A stretch of 37,985 bases of DNA, taken from Acidipila sp. (lineage in GTDB: Bacteria; Acidobacteriota; Terriglobia; Acidiferrales; UBA7541). Location: assembly GCA_010365215.1 (NCBI GenBank), contig JAAFGT010000036.1:1-37985 (forward strand). Direction: 5' to 3'. Shown here piece after piece: positions 26,361 through 35,212 of the stretch (position 1 is the stretch's first letter; every line of letters starts with the position of its first letter). The notes under the pieces are model-generated. The model was not told the origin of the DNA. It saw only the letters and a list, made by a program, of their open reading frames with translations, and did no database searches. A program made the position numbers and the translations under genes.

Positions 26361-27515
26361 ATGAAAGATATTACGCGCAGGAAATTTTTTCTGGGCACGT
26401 TTTTAGCTGGGATTGCTGCCAGCGCCCGCGGCGCGCTGGGCGCGGCAATTCCGGAGGGGATGCGGCTTCCTGGCATCTCGCCACAAGCGGCGGCGAAAAG
26501 CGCGCGCCCGCTGATTATCTCCTCCGCGAACGGCGTCAACGCCTTGGGCCGCGGAATGGACATCCTCAAGAGCGGGGGCGACACGCTCGATGCGGTTCTA
26601 GCGGTGGTGAACGTGGTCGAGGACGACCCCAACGATGATTCGGTGGGCTACGGAGGCCTGCCCAATGAGGACGGCGACGTGGAGCTCGATGCCTCGGTGA
26701 TGCATGGCCCCACGCGCCGCGCCGGCTCGGTGGCTTCGATTCGGCAGATCAAGAATCCTTCGAAGGTGGCGCGCGCAGTGATGGAGCGCACCAACCACCT
26801 GATGCTGGTGGGTCCCGGGGCGCTGCGATTCGCTCAGGCCGAAGGGTTTGAGGCGATGATCCTGCTCACCGACCGTTCGCGCCTGGCCTGGCTGGCCTGG
26901 AAAGCGCAAACCACAAAAAACTGGGCGCCGGGGCTGGATAGCCCGGAGTGGAAAGAAAAACTGTCGATGATCCTCGACACGCCGGAAAGACTAGCCTGGG
27001 CGAGCCACATCCGCGACGTCGTTTTGCGGCCACCCACCGGCACCATCAACTGCCTGGCGGTGAATCAAAAAGGTGATATTTCCGGGACCACCACCACTTC
27101 GGGTCTCGCGTGGAAAATTGCCGGGCGCGTGGGCGATTCCCCAATCATCGGCGCCGGACTTTACCTGGACAACGACATCGGAGCTGCCGGATCGACCGGC
27201 AAGGGCGAGGAAAACATCAAAATCGCCGGCGGGCACACCATCGTCGAAATGATGCGCAAAGGCCTTTCGCCCACCGATGCCTGCCTGGAAGCTCTTCATC
27301 GCGTGGCGCGGAACTACAACAACGACAAACGCAAGCTCGACAAATTTCATATTTTCTTTTACGCGCTCAATAAAGACGGCGTCCATGGCAGCGCAGCGCT
27401 TTGGGAGAAAAGTTACGACGGCAAGACTCGCTCGCGCTACGCGGTGCACGATGGCTCGTCGGCGCGCGAGCTCGAGTGCGCCTATCTGTACGAGGGCGGC
27501 TCGATAGAAGATTAG
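26361..27515 (+). CDS. Tat-exported N4-(beta-N-acetylglucosaminyl)-L-asparaginase (Ntn hydrolase)
   Basis: Glycosylasparaginase/isoaspartyl-peptidase-family enzyme (384 residues), normally made as a precursor that cleaves itself to expose an N-terminal threonine nucleophile. T228 is in PTGTINCLAVNQKGDISG, followed by the substrate loop TTTTSGLAWKIAGRVGDSPIIGAG. The motif before the nucleophile is TGT rather than the classical HDT. The N-terminal KDITRRKFFLGTFLAGIAASARGALGA is a twin-arginine signal, so the enzyme should be exported, where it could release asparagine-linked GlcNAc or other beta-aspartyl bonds. Follows the kinase by 33 bases and precedes the hydroxyglutarate oxidase. Confidence 0.92.
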   Translation: MKDITRRKFFLGTFLAGIAASARGALGAAIPEGMRLPGISPQAAAKSARPLIISSANGVNALGRGMDILKSGGDTLDAVLAVVNVVEDDPNDDSVGYGGLPNEDGDVELDASVMHGPTRRAGSVASIRQIKNPSKVARAVMERTNHLMLVGPGALRFAQAEGFEAMILLTDRSRLAWLAWKAQTTKNWAPGLDSPEWKEKLSMILDTPERLAWASHIRDVVLRPPTGTINCLAVNQKGDISGTTTTSGLAWKIAGRVGDSPIIGAGLYLDNDIGAAGSTGKGEENIKIAGGHTIVEMMRKGLSPTDACLEALHRVARNYNNDKRKLDKFHIFFYALNKDGVHGSAALWEKSYDGKTRSRYAVHDGSSARELECAYLYEGGSIED

Positions 27516-27582
27516 CCCGGTGGAAGAATATGGCCGGCAAGAATAAAAGGACGAGTGCGTTATCGCGAACGATCTAGCCAAC

Positions 27583-28767
27583 GTGGTGGTTGTCGGCGGC
27601 GGCGTGGTGGGCTGCGCCGTAGCCTGGAAGCTCGCGGAAAAATATTCCGACGTCTTTCTGCTCGAGCAGATGCCCAAGCTGGGTATGGGCGCCAGCTCGC
27701 GTAATAGCGGCGTGCTTCACTCCGGCATCTACTACCCGCCCGGGTCGCTCAAGGCCCGGCACTGCGTCGAGGGCAACCGCCTCACTGCGGAATTTTGTGC
27801 TGCCCACAATGTTCCCTTCCGCCGCACGGGCAAGCTGGTGGTGGCCGCTACCACGGGGGAGGAGCCGCGACTCGCTGCACTGGCGCGCCGCGGCGAAGAA
27901 AACGGCGTGGCCGGCCTGAGGATGCTGGATCGCGCGGAAATTCGCGCGCGCGAGCCGCACATTGAGGGCCGCGCCGCGCTGGAAGTTCCCTCCGCCGGCC
28001 TGGTGATGAGCGAGGAGCTGGTAAAAGCTTACGCACGCCTGGCGCGCGACCTGGGAGCCAGCGTGCTCACCTCGGCGAAGGTCACGCGCATTGAGCCCGC
28101 CGGCGACACGATTACCGTCACCAGCGCATTGGGAGAGATCACCACCCGTTGCCTGATCAATTCTGCCGGTCTTTTCGCCGACGATGTCGCGGCGCTGGCC
28201 GGCAATCATCGCTACCAGATTTTTCCCGTGCGCGGCGAATATTGCGAAGTCGTTCCGGCAAAAACGCATCTGGTGCGCGGCCTGGTGTATCCCCTGCCGC
28301 ACCCGCAGGGCTTGTCACTCGGCGTGCATCTGACGAAAACCCTTTGGGGCACGCTGCTGGTGGGCCCCACCGCGCGCCTGATCGATAGCAAGACCGATTA
28401 CGAAAACAATCGCTATACTCCCGGTGATTTTGCGGAAAGCGCTCGCACGCTCTTGCCGGAAATCAGCGAGGAAGATTTGGTGCTGGCGTATTCCGGCATT
28501 CGCGCAAAAGTTCGCTTGCCCTCGTCCATGCAGCATTCGCAAGCTTCAGCGGGGAATGCGCCGGCGGGTCAAGCTGGGAAAGCCAGGCAAGCTAATAACG
28601 CTGAGCAGGCGGTGAGCCGCGACGAGTGGCCGGATTTTGTGATCGAGCGCGATCCGGCTCACGCGGGCATCATCCATCTGGTGGGAATGGAATCTCCGGG
28701 ACTAACTTCCGCGATTTCTCTAGCCATTCACGTGGCCGCGATGGTGGAGGAAACGCTCGGCGCATAG
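27583..28767 (+). CDS. lhgO: L-2-hydroxyglutarate oxidase (DAO family)
   Basis: FAD-dependent oxidoreductase converting L-2-hydroxyglutarate to 2-oxoglutarate, delivering electrons to oxygen or the quinone pool. The 394-residue product has the dinucleotide-binding VVVGGGVVGCAVAWKLAE at its start, GMGASSRNSGVLHSGIYYPPGSLKARHC (34-61, the DAO motif), VRGEYCEV (216-223), and GLVYPLPHPQGLSLGVH (233-249). The N-terminus is uncertain: no ATG lies in frame, GTG 27583 starts right at the FAD motif with a ribosome binding site far upstream, and ATG 27530 with GGTGGAAG is in another frame. Residues about 314-349 form a low-complexity Gln/Ala insert before PDFVIERD, unlike the usual family. Confidence 0.9.
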   Translation: MVVVGGGVVGCAVAWKLAEKYSDVFLLEQMPKLGMGASSRNSGVLHSGIYYPPGSLKARHCVEGNRLTAEFCAAHNVPFRRTGKLVVAATTGEEPRLAALARRGEENGVAGLRMLDRAEIRAREPHIEGRAALEVPSAGLVMSEELVKAYARLARDLGASVLTSAKVTRIEPAGDTITVTSALGEITTRCLINSAGLFADDVAALAGNHRYQIFPVRGEYCEVVPAKTHLVRGLVYPLPHPQGLSLGVHLTKTLWGTLLVGPTARLIDSKTDYENNRYTPGDFAESARTLLPEISEEDLVLAYSGIRAKVRLPSSMQHSQASAGNAPAGQAGKARQANNAEQAVSRDEWPDFVIERDPAHAGIIHLVGMESPGLTSAISLAIHVAAMVEETLGA

Positions 28768-28784
28768 CGCGCGGAATTTCCACG

Positions 28785-29927
28785 TTAACGTTGCACAATT
28801 TCGGAAGCTCGCACCAGCCTCACTCCCCGCACTTCGAGATCCGGCAGAGCATCCGTCAGCACGTTGATGGTGACGCGGTAGGGATGCCCGATGGCCACGG
28901 CCCAACCCGTCTCTTTCGCGCGGCGCTCGGCCCGCTCCAGTTGCGCCAGAATCGCCGACGGCTCCTGAACGTCGTCCAGAAACTCCGTGCGGTACGCAGC
29001 AGGAAGTCCGGCGGCGTGCGCAGTTTCGAAAGCCACGCTGGTGGCGGCCGTGCGGCTGTCGATCAGAAACAGGTGGCGCGCCGCCAGCGCGGCAATTACA
29101 TGTTTCATCAGCGCGGAATCCGCGGTAGCTCGCGATCCCTGGTGGTTATTGACTCCCACCGCGCCGGGCACCGTGGCCAGCATGGCGTCAAGCATCCGGG
29201 AAGTTTCCCCGGCGCTAAGGCCGGTGCGCAATTCAATGGCCTCCGCTGGACTCTGCGCGTTTTCCGATTGCATCGGCAGGTGCAGCAGAACTTCAAAGCC
29301 GCGCCGCCCGGCCCGCGCGGCCACTTCGCTGGAATTCGCCAGGTGCGGCAGTACGGCCACGGTCAGTGGAAAGGGCAAAGCCAGCACGCGCTCCGCGGAG
29401 GGAATGTCATAGCCCAGGTCGTCGATGATTAGGGCAAGACGCGGTTCGCTCGAACCTGCGCCGCGCTTGCGGGTGGTTTCAGTCGCATCACCCGCGAACA
29501 CAACCTGGATGGAGTGCGTGGGCTGGCCTTCGAAACGGCAGAGAAAGCGCACCAGCCGAGGGTTCGAGGAGTTCTTAAGCAATTCAAGGCCGTGCGCGCG
29601 CGCGACGCCCTGCCAACCGGCTTCCACGGCGGCAAGACTGCCGGCATCGTGCAAGGTCACCTGCAACCGTTCCGGCGGCGCGCTGGCAGCCTCACCCACT
29701 CGCGCGGTCGCGTCTTGCGCTCGCGAACCAAAAACGCGAATCTCCGCGGAGCCGCCGGTCGCCTTGCGCGCCGCTTGGATCAATTCACCAGTAACGGAAT
29801 CGAGTTCGAGGTGCGCCCGGGGTTTGGGCCCGCAGGCGGATAGAATTGCCAGGAGCGAGAACAGGGAGACAAGGCAGGTAAATTCAAGTGAAGTGGGGCG
29901 ATAGGTAGAAACGCGATGGGCCAGCAC
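28785..29927 (-). CDS. YibQ-type divergent polysaccharide deacetylase, lipoprotein
   Basis: Divergent polysaccharide deacetylase (DUF610/YibQ) domain, linked in Gram-negatives to envelope peptidoglycan or divisome functions. From GTG 29927 the product (about 380 residues) starts with a lipoprotein signal, LVSLFSLLAILSAC, with a lipobox LSAC. The deacetylase domain, about the last 240 residues, shows LALIIDDLGYD, LPFPLTVAVLPHLANS, EVLLHLPMQSE and a VGVNNHQGSRAT segment before FLIDSRTAATSVA. An alternative GTG at 30041 overlaps the end of the CtpA-like gene and would add 38 basic residues before the signal. The usual partner gene, a C-terminal protease, is directly upstream. Confidence 0.85.
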   Translation of the reverse strand: MLAHRVSTYRPTSLEFTCLVSLFSLLAILSACGPKPRAHLELDSVTGELIQAARKATGGSAEIRVFGSRAQDATARVGEAASAPPERLQVTLHDAGSLAAVEAGWQGVARAHGLELLKNSSNPRLVRFLCRFEGQPTHSIQVVFAGDATETTRKRGAGSSEPRLALIIDDLGYDIPSAERVLALPFPLTVAVLPHLANSSEVAARAGRRGFEVLLHLPMQSENAQSPAEAIELRTGLSAGETSRMLDAMLATVPGAVGVNNHQGSRATADSALMKHVIAALAARHLFLIDSRTAATSVAFETAHAAGLPAAYRTEFLDDVQEPSAILAQLERAERRAKETGWAVAIGHPYRVTINVLTDALPDLEVRGVRLVRASEIVQR

Positions 29928-29979
29928 GTGGCGCGCGCCTAGTAGACCAGCAGGCAGAAGGCGAGAAAATCGGCGGCGC

Positions 29980-31230
29980 CTAGACAAGAGCGCTGGAGAA
30001 AAAAACTTCCAAGGATGCGCTGCCGCTCTTTTTCGGTTCACCCTTCAAAATCTCGATGGCCTTTTTCAGCACCAGATCTTCCCGCGGCTTGGACGCTTCG
30101 GGTGCGCCCGAGAGCGGTTCTCCGTCGAGCTCGAGCGGCTCATCCACGGTGCTGTGTACTTCCGCTCCCGGAACCACGCCCTCGGCGGAAATCGATTTCC
30201 CATTCGGCGAATAGTAGAGCGCCACGGTCAACACCAGCGCTCCGCCGTCTTCGAGCTGCATTATCTTCTGCTCCGATGCGGCGCCGAAGGTGCGCTCTCC
30301 AACCGTTTCCGCGCGCTTGTTGTCGACCAGAGCGGCGGCGAGGATTTCGGCAGGACCCGCGGTGCTCGTCGAGGTCAGCACGGTGACCGGCGACGACCAC
30401 ACCTGCTTCGCCGCAGCGGCGGAGGATTCCTTGGAGGATACGGACTGTCCGCGCAAGGTGGTAATCGTGCCGGCACCCAAAAATAGTTGCGCTGTGTCAA
30501 TCGCTTCCGAAGCATCGCCAGAGGCGCAGTCCCGCAGATCGAGCACCAGTTTGTGCGCGCCCTGGCGGCCGAGTTCGACCAGCTTTTCGCGAATCTCCGC
30601 GGCGCGTCCCGCGCCAAACGTGGGCACGCGCATGTAGGCGATGTCTCCCTCGAGGCGGTCGGTTAGCAGGCGCGGCGCCGGGATTACGGCGCGAACGACG
30701 TCCACCTCCTGCGCCTCGGTTTTCCCGCGGCGCACTTCCGACATTTTCACGCCGGTCCCGGGCTCCCCAGCCAGCAATAGTTGCGCCTGTCGAATGGCCA
30801 TCTCCCGCGTGGTAAATCCGGCAATGCTCTCAATCAGGTCGCCGCTGTGCAGCCCGGCTTTTTGCGCAGGGCTATCCGGCAAGGTAGCCAGGACGACGAT
30901 GTAACCAAAACGCTTGCTGAGGATCGCTCCTACGTCGCCGCGAGCCGGCTTCTCGGAGCGCTTCTTGAAATCTTCGTACTCGCGGGGACTCAGGTAACTG
31001 GATTGTGAATCGAGAGACTCGAGCAGCCCGTGCAGGGCGCCAAGCGTTACCACTTGCATGTTGGGGTCATCCACGTATTCCTGCTGCACGCGCTGCAAGA
31101 CTTCCCCGAACACACCCAGGGAATGGTAGGTGCGGTCCCCGGAGGTCTTGCCCAAGGCATGACCAACGGCGATGTAAGAAAGAACGACAGCGGATAAGGT
31201 TAAGACGGCAAGTTTCGTAGCGCGATTCAT
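29980..31230 (-). CDS. CtpA/S41-family C-terminal processing peptidase homologue, catalytic residues missing
   Basis: A 416-residue envelope protein with signal/anchor (KLAVLTLSAVVLSYIAVGHALG), a helical domain (YHSLGVFGEVLQRVQQEYVDDP), a PDZ domain (about 97-180, GDVGAILSKRFGYIVVLATLPDSPAQKAGLHSGDLI) and an S41 fold. Catalytic Ser and Lys of S41A proteases lie in SASASEI and FGKG; here the aligned stretches read STAGPAEI (G292 at the serine position) and TFGAASEQ (A317 at the lysine position), with the same 25-residue spacing as in E. coli Tsp. The LDLRxNxGG motif is also degraded to LDLRDCASGDA. It should therefore be proteolytically dead, perhaps a binding or regulatory subunit. GAGGAAG precedes the ATG. 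The deacetylase gene follows in the same direction. Confidence 0.9.
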   Translation of the reverse strand: MNRATKLAVLTLSAVVLSYIAVGHALGKTSGDRTYHSLGVFGEVLQRVQQEYVDDPNMQVVTLGALHGLLESLDSQSSYLSPREYEDFKKRSEKPARGDVGAILSKRFGYIVVLATLPDSPAQKAGLHSGDLIESIAGFTTREMAIRQAQLLLAGEPGTGVKMSEVRRGKTEAQEVDVVRAVIPAPRLLTDRLEGDIAYMRVPTFGAGRAAEIREKLVELGRQGAHKLVLDLRDCASGDASEAIDTAQLFLGAGTITTLRGQSVSSKESSAAAAKQVWSSPVTVLTSTSTAGPAEILAAALVDNKRAETVGERTFGAASEQKIMQLEDGGALVLTVALYYSPNGKSISAEGVVPGAEVHSTVDEPLELDGEPLSGAPEASKPREDLVLKKAIEILKGEPKKSGSASLEVFFSSALV

Positions 31231-31640
31231 TCTTCCTCGCTAGAAGGGTCCCCGGCTGAAAAGTCCCTCGGTAAATCCGGCTCAGCCTCGGTCAGGCGAA
31301 TCCGAGATTATAGCATCGCGAAGCGGGCGGGGGCAGTACTGAGTTCGCGTCTGCCACTAGGTTCGCCGGACTTTGCGTTGCGAAGCTCGGGCCGAAGCGG
31401 AGCTACGGACCTGGCGAAGCTTAAGACCCACAAAAATAGGATGCGGAAATCACCACCCGCGGTAATAAGCTGGCGCGCCGGACGCGGAGCCGTCACGCTG
31501 TGTGCCCCGGTCGCAAATGTGGGCCGCTGTGCGTATCGTGCGACGCGCGAGCTTTGGGTGGGCCTGAGACAGGCCTGAGAGGGGTACGATAGGCAACCTC
31601 ACCGTCTGCATGCGGCGGAAAAGCGGAGGTTTTGAAGCGT
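31231..31640. other. Intergenic region between the CtpA-like and DUF4337 genes
   Basis: About 410 bases without a supported gene. Read leftward, a TATAAT (31307-31312) fits a -10 about 75 bases upstream of the CtpA-like start; a -35 is not convincing. The remaining ~300 bases contain short repeats of GCGAAGC and similar words but no clear inverted repeat or RNA structure that I can support. The DUF4337 ribosome binding site GGAGG lies at its right end. Confidence 0.45.
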
Positions 31641-32183
31641 ATGAATGAGGAGCTGCAAGAATTGAAAGAACGCGCCGAGGAAGCACGGGAAGACCGCAGC
31701 CTCGCTCCGGTGACTTTGACCATGGCGATCCTGGCCGTGCTGGTGGCCATCGTCACACTGCTCGATCATCGCGCGCACACCGAAGAGCTGCTGCTGCAGA
31801 GTAAATCTACTGACCAGTGGGCTTTCTACCAGGCCAAAAACATTCGCCGGCATTCCTACGAAATGTTTCTCGATCTGCTTAGCATCTCTTCGCCGAAAGA
31901 TCCGGCCGCGGCGGAAAAGATGAAGGAAAAATACAGCGCGCAGGTCGAGCGCTACAAAGACGAACAAAAAGAAATCGAGGCGGAGGCGCGGAAGTTTGAA
32001 GCAGAAGTCTCCACGGAGGGCCGCAAGGCAGCGCATTTTGGACTGGGCGAAGTGCTCCTGGAGGTGGGTCTGGTCGTAACCTCGATCACGCTGCTCACCA
32101 GGCGAAAAGCTTTTTGGATTTTCGGACTCGGCCTGGCGACAGCGGGATTGCTAGTGACCGCGCTGGGTCTGTTGATCCACTAG
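31641..32183 (+). CDS. DUF4337 family membrane protein
   Basis: A 180-residue membrane protein. Layout: charged coiled coil (NEELQELKERAEEAREDRS), transmembrane segment 1 (about 25-42, PVTLTMAILAVLVAIVTLLD), a soluble helical part with the family signature LLLQSKSTDQWAFYQAKNIRRHSYEMFLD (about 50-78) and coiled coil EKYSAQVERYKDEQKEIEAEARKFEAE, then two C-terminal segments (VLLEVGLVVTSITLL and FWIFGLGLATAGLLVTALGLL). This matches DUF4337 proteins, whose role is not known. A TTG three codons earlier is too close to the GGAGG ribosome binding site; the ATG is preferred. Confidence 0.88.
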   Translation: MNEELQELKERAEEAREDRSLAPVTLTMAILAVLVAIVTLLDHRAHTEELLLQSKSTDQWAFYQAKNIRRHSYEMFLDLLSISSPKDPAAAEKMKEKYSAQVERYKDEQKEIEAEARKFEAEVSTEGRKAAHFGLGEVLLEVGLVVTSITLLTRRKAFWIFGLGLATAGLLVTALGLLIH

Positions 32184-32331
32184 CGCTCTCCGCTTCGCGG
32201 GCCGCGAACCTCGCCGAAATTTATTTGCTGCTAGTGCACGGCCGCGCCGGGACGCGCTTGCCGACGCACCTGCATGACCCTTAGAATGGGGCTCCCCCGT
32301 CACCGCATCCTCTGGGGAGAGAAAGGCGCCC

Positions 32332-33696
32332 ATGAATCTGACCGACTACATCGAATCGCATCGCAACGAACATCTCGCCGAGCTTAAGCAGTTTCTAAAA
32401 ATTCCCAGCGTCAGTACCAAGGCGGAAAACAAGGCGGACGTGGAGCGCGCCGCACAGTGGGTGGCCAACAAGCTTCGCGGCTCGTTTTCACACGTGGAAG
32501 TTATTCCCACCAAAATGCACCCGCTGGTCTATGCGGAGTCGCTGCACGACGCCTCCAAGCCTACGGTACTTTTTTACGGCCACTACGACGTGCAGCCGCC
32601 CGAGCCGCTGGAGCTGTGGACCTCGCCCGCGTTCGAGCCCACGGAGCGTAATGGAAATCTCTATTGCCGCGGCTCGGTGGACGATAAAGGGCAGGTGCAC
32701 ATCCACCTGGCGGCGTTCGAAGCTTTGCACAAGACGCTGGGCAAACTGCCTATCAACGTGAAGGTGCTGATCGAGGGCGAAGAAGAAGTGGGCAGCGAAA
32801 GCCTCTACGAATTCGTCAAGGGCAATAAGCCCAAGCTGAAAGCCGATGCCCTGGTGGTTTCCGATACGGGAATGCTCGGTCCCGGCGTGCCCTCGGTCAC
32901 CTACGGCTTGCGCGGCCTGAATTATTACCAAATGGAAATCTCCGGCCCGGCCCAGGATCTGCACTCCGGAGTTTTTGGAGGCGCGGTTCCGAATCCTCTG
33001 ACGGTGCTGTGCGAGCTGTTCGCCAAAATGCACGACAAGAACTTTCACGTCACCGTGCCGGGTTTTTATGATGACGTCGCCGCTCTTTCCAAAGCCGAGC
33101 GCAAGGCGCTCAATTCCTTGCCGTGGAAAGCGAAGGATTTCAAAAAGACGGTAGGCGCGCCGGAACTGTGCGGCGAAAAAGGATTTTCGATTGTCGAGCA
33201 GGTGTGGTGCCGGCCCACGTTTGAATTAAACGGACTGTGGGGCGGCTACATGGGCGAGGGCGCGAAGACGGTGATCCCCGCGAAAGCCTGGGCGAAATTT
33301 TCGACGCGTCTGGTGCCCGACCAGGATCCCGACAGAATTGCCAAACAGGTAGAGAAGTACATTCGCAACTTGCTGCCGAATACCGTGGAATGCACCATGT
33401 TCGAAACACTGAGCAAGGGCAAACCCTGGGTGGCGCCGTTCACCCATCCCTATTTCAAGGCCGCGCAGCGCGCGCTGGAGCACGGCTTCGGCAAGAAAGC
33501 GGTATTCATCCGCGAGGGCGGCTCCATTCCGTTTGTCACCGACATGCACGACACCTTCAAGGTTCCCTGTATTTTGATGGGCTTCGGACTGCCGGATGAA
33601 AACGCTCACGCGCCCGATGAACACATCTCCCTGGAAAATTATTTCGGCGGCATCAAAGCAGTGGCGAATTTCTATCAGGACCTGGGCACGGTCTAG
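32332..33696 (+). CDS. M20-family dipeptidase
   Basis: Zinc metallopeptidase of the ArgE/DapE/Acy1/CPG2/YscS type; the closest described relatives are cytosolic dipeptidases such as CNDP2. The 454-residue enzyme has H84 and D86 in FYGHYDVQP, D117 in YCRGSVDDKGQV (bridging metal), E151 (base) and E152 (ligand) in EGEEEVGSESL, a dimerisation domain in the middle, and a C-terminal HAPDEHISLENYF with the last metal-binding histidine. No signal peptide, so cytoplasmic. GGAGAG lies upstream of the ATG. It probably cleaves dipeptides in nutrient recycling. It precedes sthA by about 127 bases. Confidence 0.95.
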   Translation: MNLTDYIESHRNEHLAELKQFLKIPSVSTKAENKADVERAAQWVANKLRGSFSHVEVIPTKMHPLVYAESLHDASKPTVLFYGHYDVQPPEPLELWTSPAFEPTERNGNLYCRGSVDDKGQVHIHLAAFEALHKTLGKLPINVKVLIEGEEEVGSESLYEFVKGNKPKLKADALVVSDTGMLGPGVPSVTYGLRGLNYYQMEISGPAQDLHSGVFGGAVPNPLTVLCELFAKMHDKNFHVTVPGFYDDVAALSKAERKALNSLPWKAKDFKKTVGAPELCGEKGFSIVEQVWCRPTFELNGLWGGYMGEGAKTVIPAKAWAKFSTRLVPDQDPDRIAKQVEKYIRNLLPNTVECTMFETLSKGKPWVAPFTHPYFKAAQRALEHGFGKKAVFIREGGSIPFVTDMHDTFKVPCILMGFGLPDENAHAPDEHISLENYFGGIKAVANFYQDLGTV

Positions 33697-33823
33697 CCGC
33701 TCCGTGAGGCAGCCGGAAGCGGAGCGTGGCAGGACCCAAAAGGGCAACATCCGCACCGCCCACGCCGCGGCGCCGGTTCGCCCGGCCATCATTCCGAAAC
33801 CACGCCGGGAAAAGGTGCGGTGA

Positions 33824-35212
33824 ATGAGCTCGCAAGAGTTCGACCTTGTCGTGATCGGTAGCGGCCCGGCGGGACAAAAAGCCGCCATCTGCGCGGCCAA
33901 GCTCGGAAAGCGTGTGGCCATCTCCGACCGCAATCGCATGGTCGGAGGCGTCTGCGTTCACACCGGCACGATCCCCAGCAAGACTCTTCGTGAAGCGATC
34001 CTGCACCTCACCGGGTTTACCCAGCGCACTTTTTATGGGCGGGATTATTCCCTCAAAGAAAATATCTCCGTCCAGGATCTGACCAGCCGCGTGAATATGA
34101 TCGTCTCGCGCGAAGCCGAAGTGATCCGCGCGCAGCTCAAACGCAACGGCGTTGCGCTCTTCGAAGGAGCAACACGATTTACCGGCGCGCACTCCCTGGA
34201 AATCGAGGGGGAGGATGGCGCCAAGGCGGTGCAGAGCGCGCACATTACCATCGCGTGCGGCACGCGCCCCGCGCACAGCCCGGAAATACCTTTCGATAGC
34301 AAGCGCATCCTGGACACGGATCAGATTGCCTGCCTGCAACGCGTTCCCAGGGAGGTGATCGTGGTGGGCGCGGGCGTGGTGGGGCTGGAGTACAGCTCGT
34401 TCCTGGCGGCTCTGGGCGCGAAGGTAACGCTGATTGACCAGCGACCTACCATGCTTGATTTTGTGGATCGAGAAATCCTCGAGGCACTAACCTACCATTT
34501 GCGGCGCATTGGAACGACTTTCCGGCTCGGCGAGAAAGTTATCGCAGCGGGCATCGACGCGGAGCGCGACCGCGTCTTCGCGGAGTTGGAGAGCGGAAAA
34601 AGGGTTAACGCCGATGGGCTGTTATACGCCGTGGGACGCCAGGCCAATGGCGACCTGCTAAATCTGGAAGCGGCCGGGCTACAGGCCGACGCACGCGGTA
34701 GAATCCAGGTTAATCAATTCTTCCAGACCAGCGTTCCTCACATCTACGCGGTGGGCGACGTCATCGGCTTCCCCGCGCTGGCCAGCACGTCCATGGAACA
34801 GGGACGCTTGTCGAGCTGCCATATGTTTGGGATCCCGGCATTGGCCATGCCCGAGCTGTTCCCCTATGGGATTTATACGATACCGGAGATTTCCATGGTG
34901 GGTCCCACCGAGGAGCAATTGACGGCCGCCAAGGTGCCCTACGAAGTGGGAATTGCAAAATATTCCGAGCTGGCAAAGAGCGTGATGCTGGGAGACGAAA
35001 ACGGAATGCTGAAAATCCTGTTTGAGCGCAAGACGTTGAAGCTGCTGGCCGTACACGGCATCGGGGAGCGCGCCACTGAGATCATTCACATCGGCCAGGC
35101 GGTGATGTATTACGGCGGTACCATAGAATATTTCCGCGACATGGTCTTCAATTATCCCACGCTGGCGGAAGCCTATAAGGTAGCGGCGCTTGCGGGCTTG
35201 AATAAACTTTGA
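33824..35212 (+). CDS. sthA: Soluble pyridine nucleotide transhydrogenase (Si-specific)
   Basis: Flavoprotein that transfers hydride between NADPH and NAD+, balancing the two pools in the cytosol. The 462-residue protein is of the disulfide-reductase fold: FAD motif VVIGSGPAGQKAAICAAKLG (9-28), NAD motif VVGAGVVGLEYSSFLAALG and YAVGRQ / IYAVGDVIG. The active disulfide of related lipoamide dehydrogenases, CxxxxC, here is C44 followed by T49 (GVCVHTGTIPSK), the loss of the second cysteine that marks SthA. The C-terminal dimerisation domain ends in YGGTIEYFRDMVFNYPTLAEAYK. ATG start; it probably has its own promoter in the 127-base gap. Confidence 0.93.
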   Translation: MSSQEFDLVVIGSGPAGQKAAICAAKLGKRVAISDRNRMVGGVCVHTGTIPSKTLREAILHLTGFTQRTFYGRDYSLKENISVQDLTSRVNMIVSREAEVIRAQLKRNGVALFEGATRFTGAHSLEIEGEDGAKAVQSAHITIACGTRPAHSPEIPFDSKRILDTDQIACLQRVPREVIVVGAGVVGLEYSSFLAALGAKVTLIDQRPTMLDFVDREILEALTYHLRRIGTTFRLGEKVIAAGIDAERDRVFAELESGKRVNADGLLYAVGRQANGDLLNLEAAGLQADARGRIQVNQFFQTSVPHIYAVGDVIGFPALASTSMEQGRLSSCHMFGIPALAMPELFPYGIYTIPEISMVGPTEEQLTAAKVPYEVGIAKYSELAKSVMLGDENGMLKILFERKTLKLLAVHGIGERATEIIHIGQAVMYYGGTIEYFRDMVFNYPTLAEAYKVAALAGLNKL

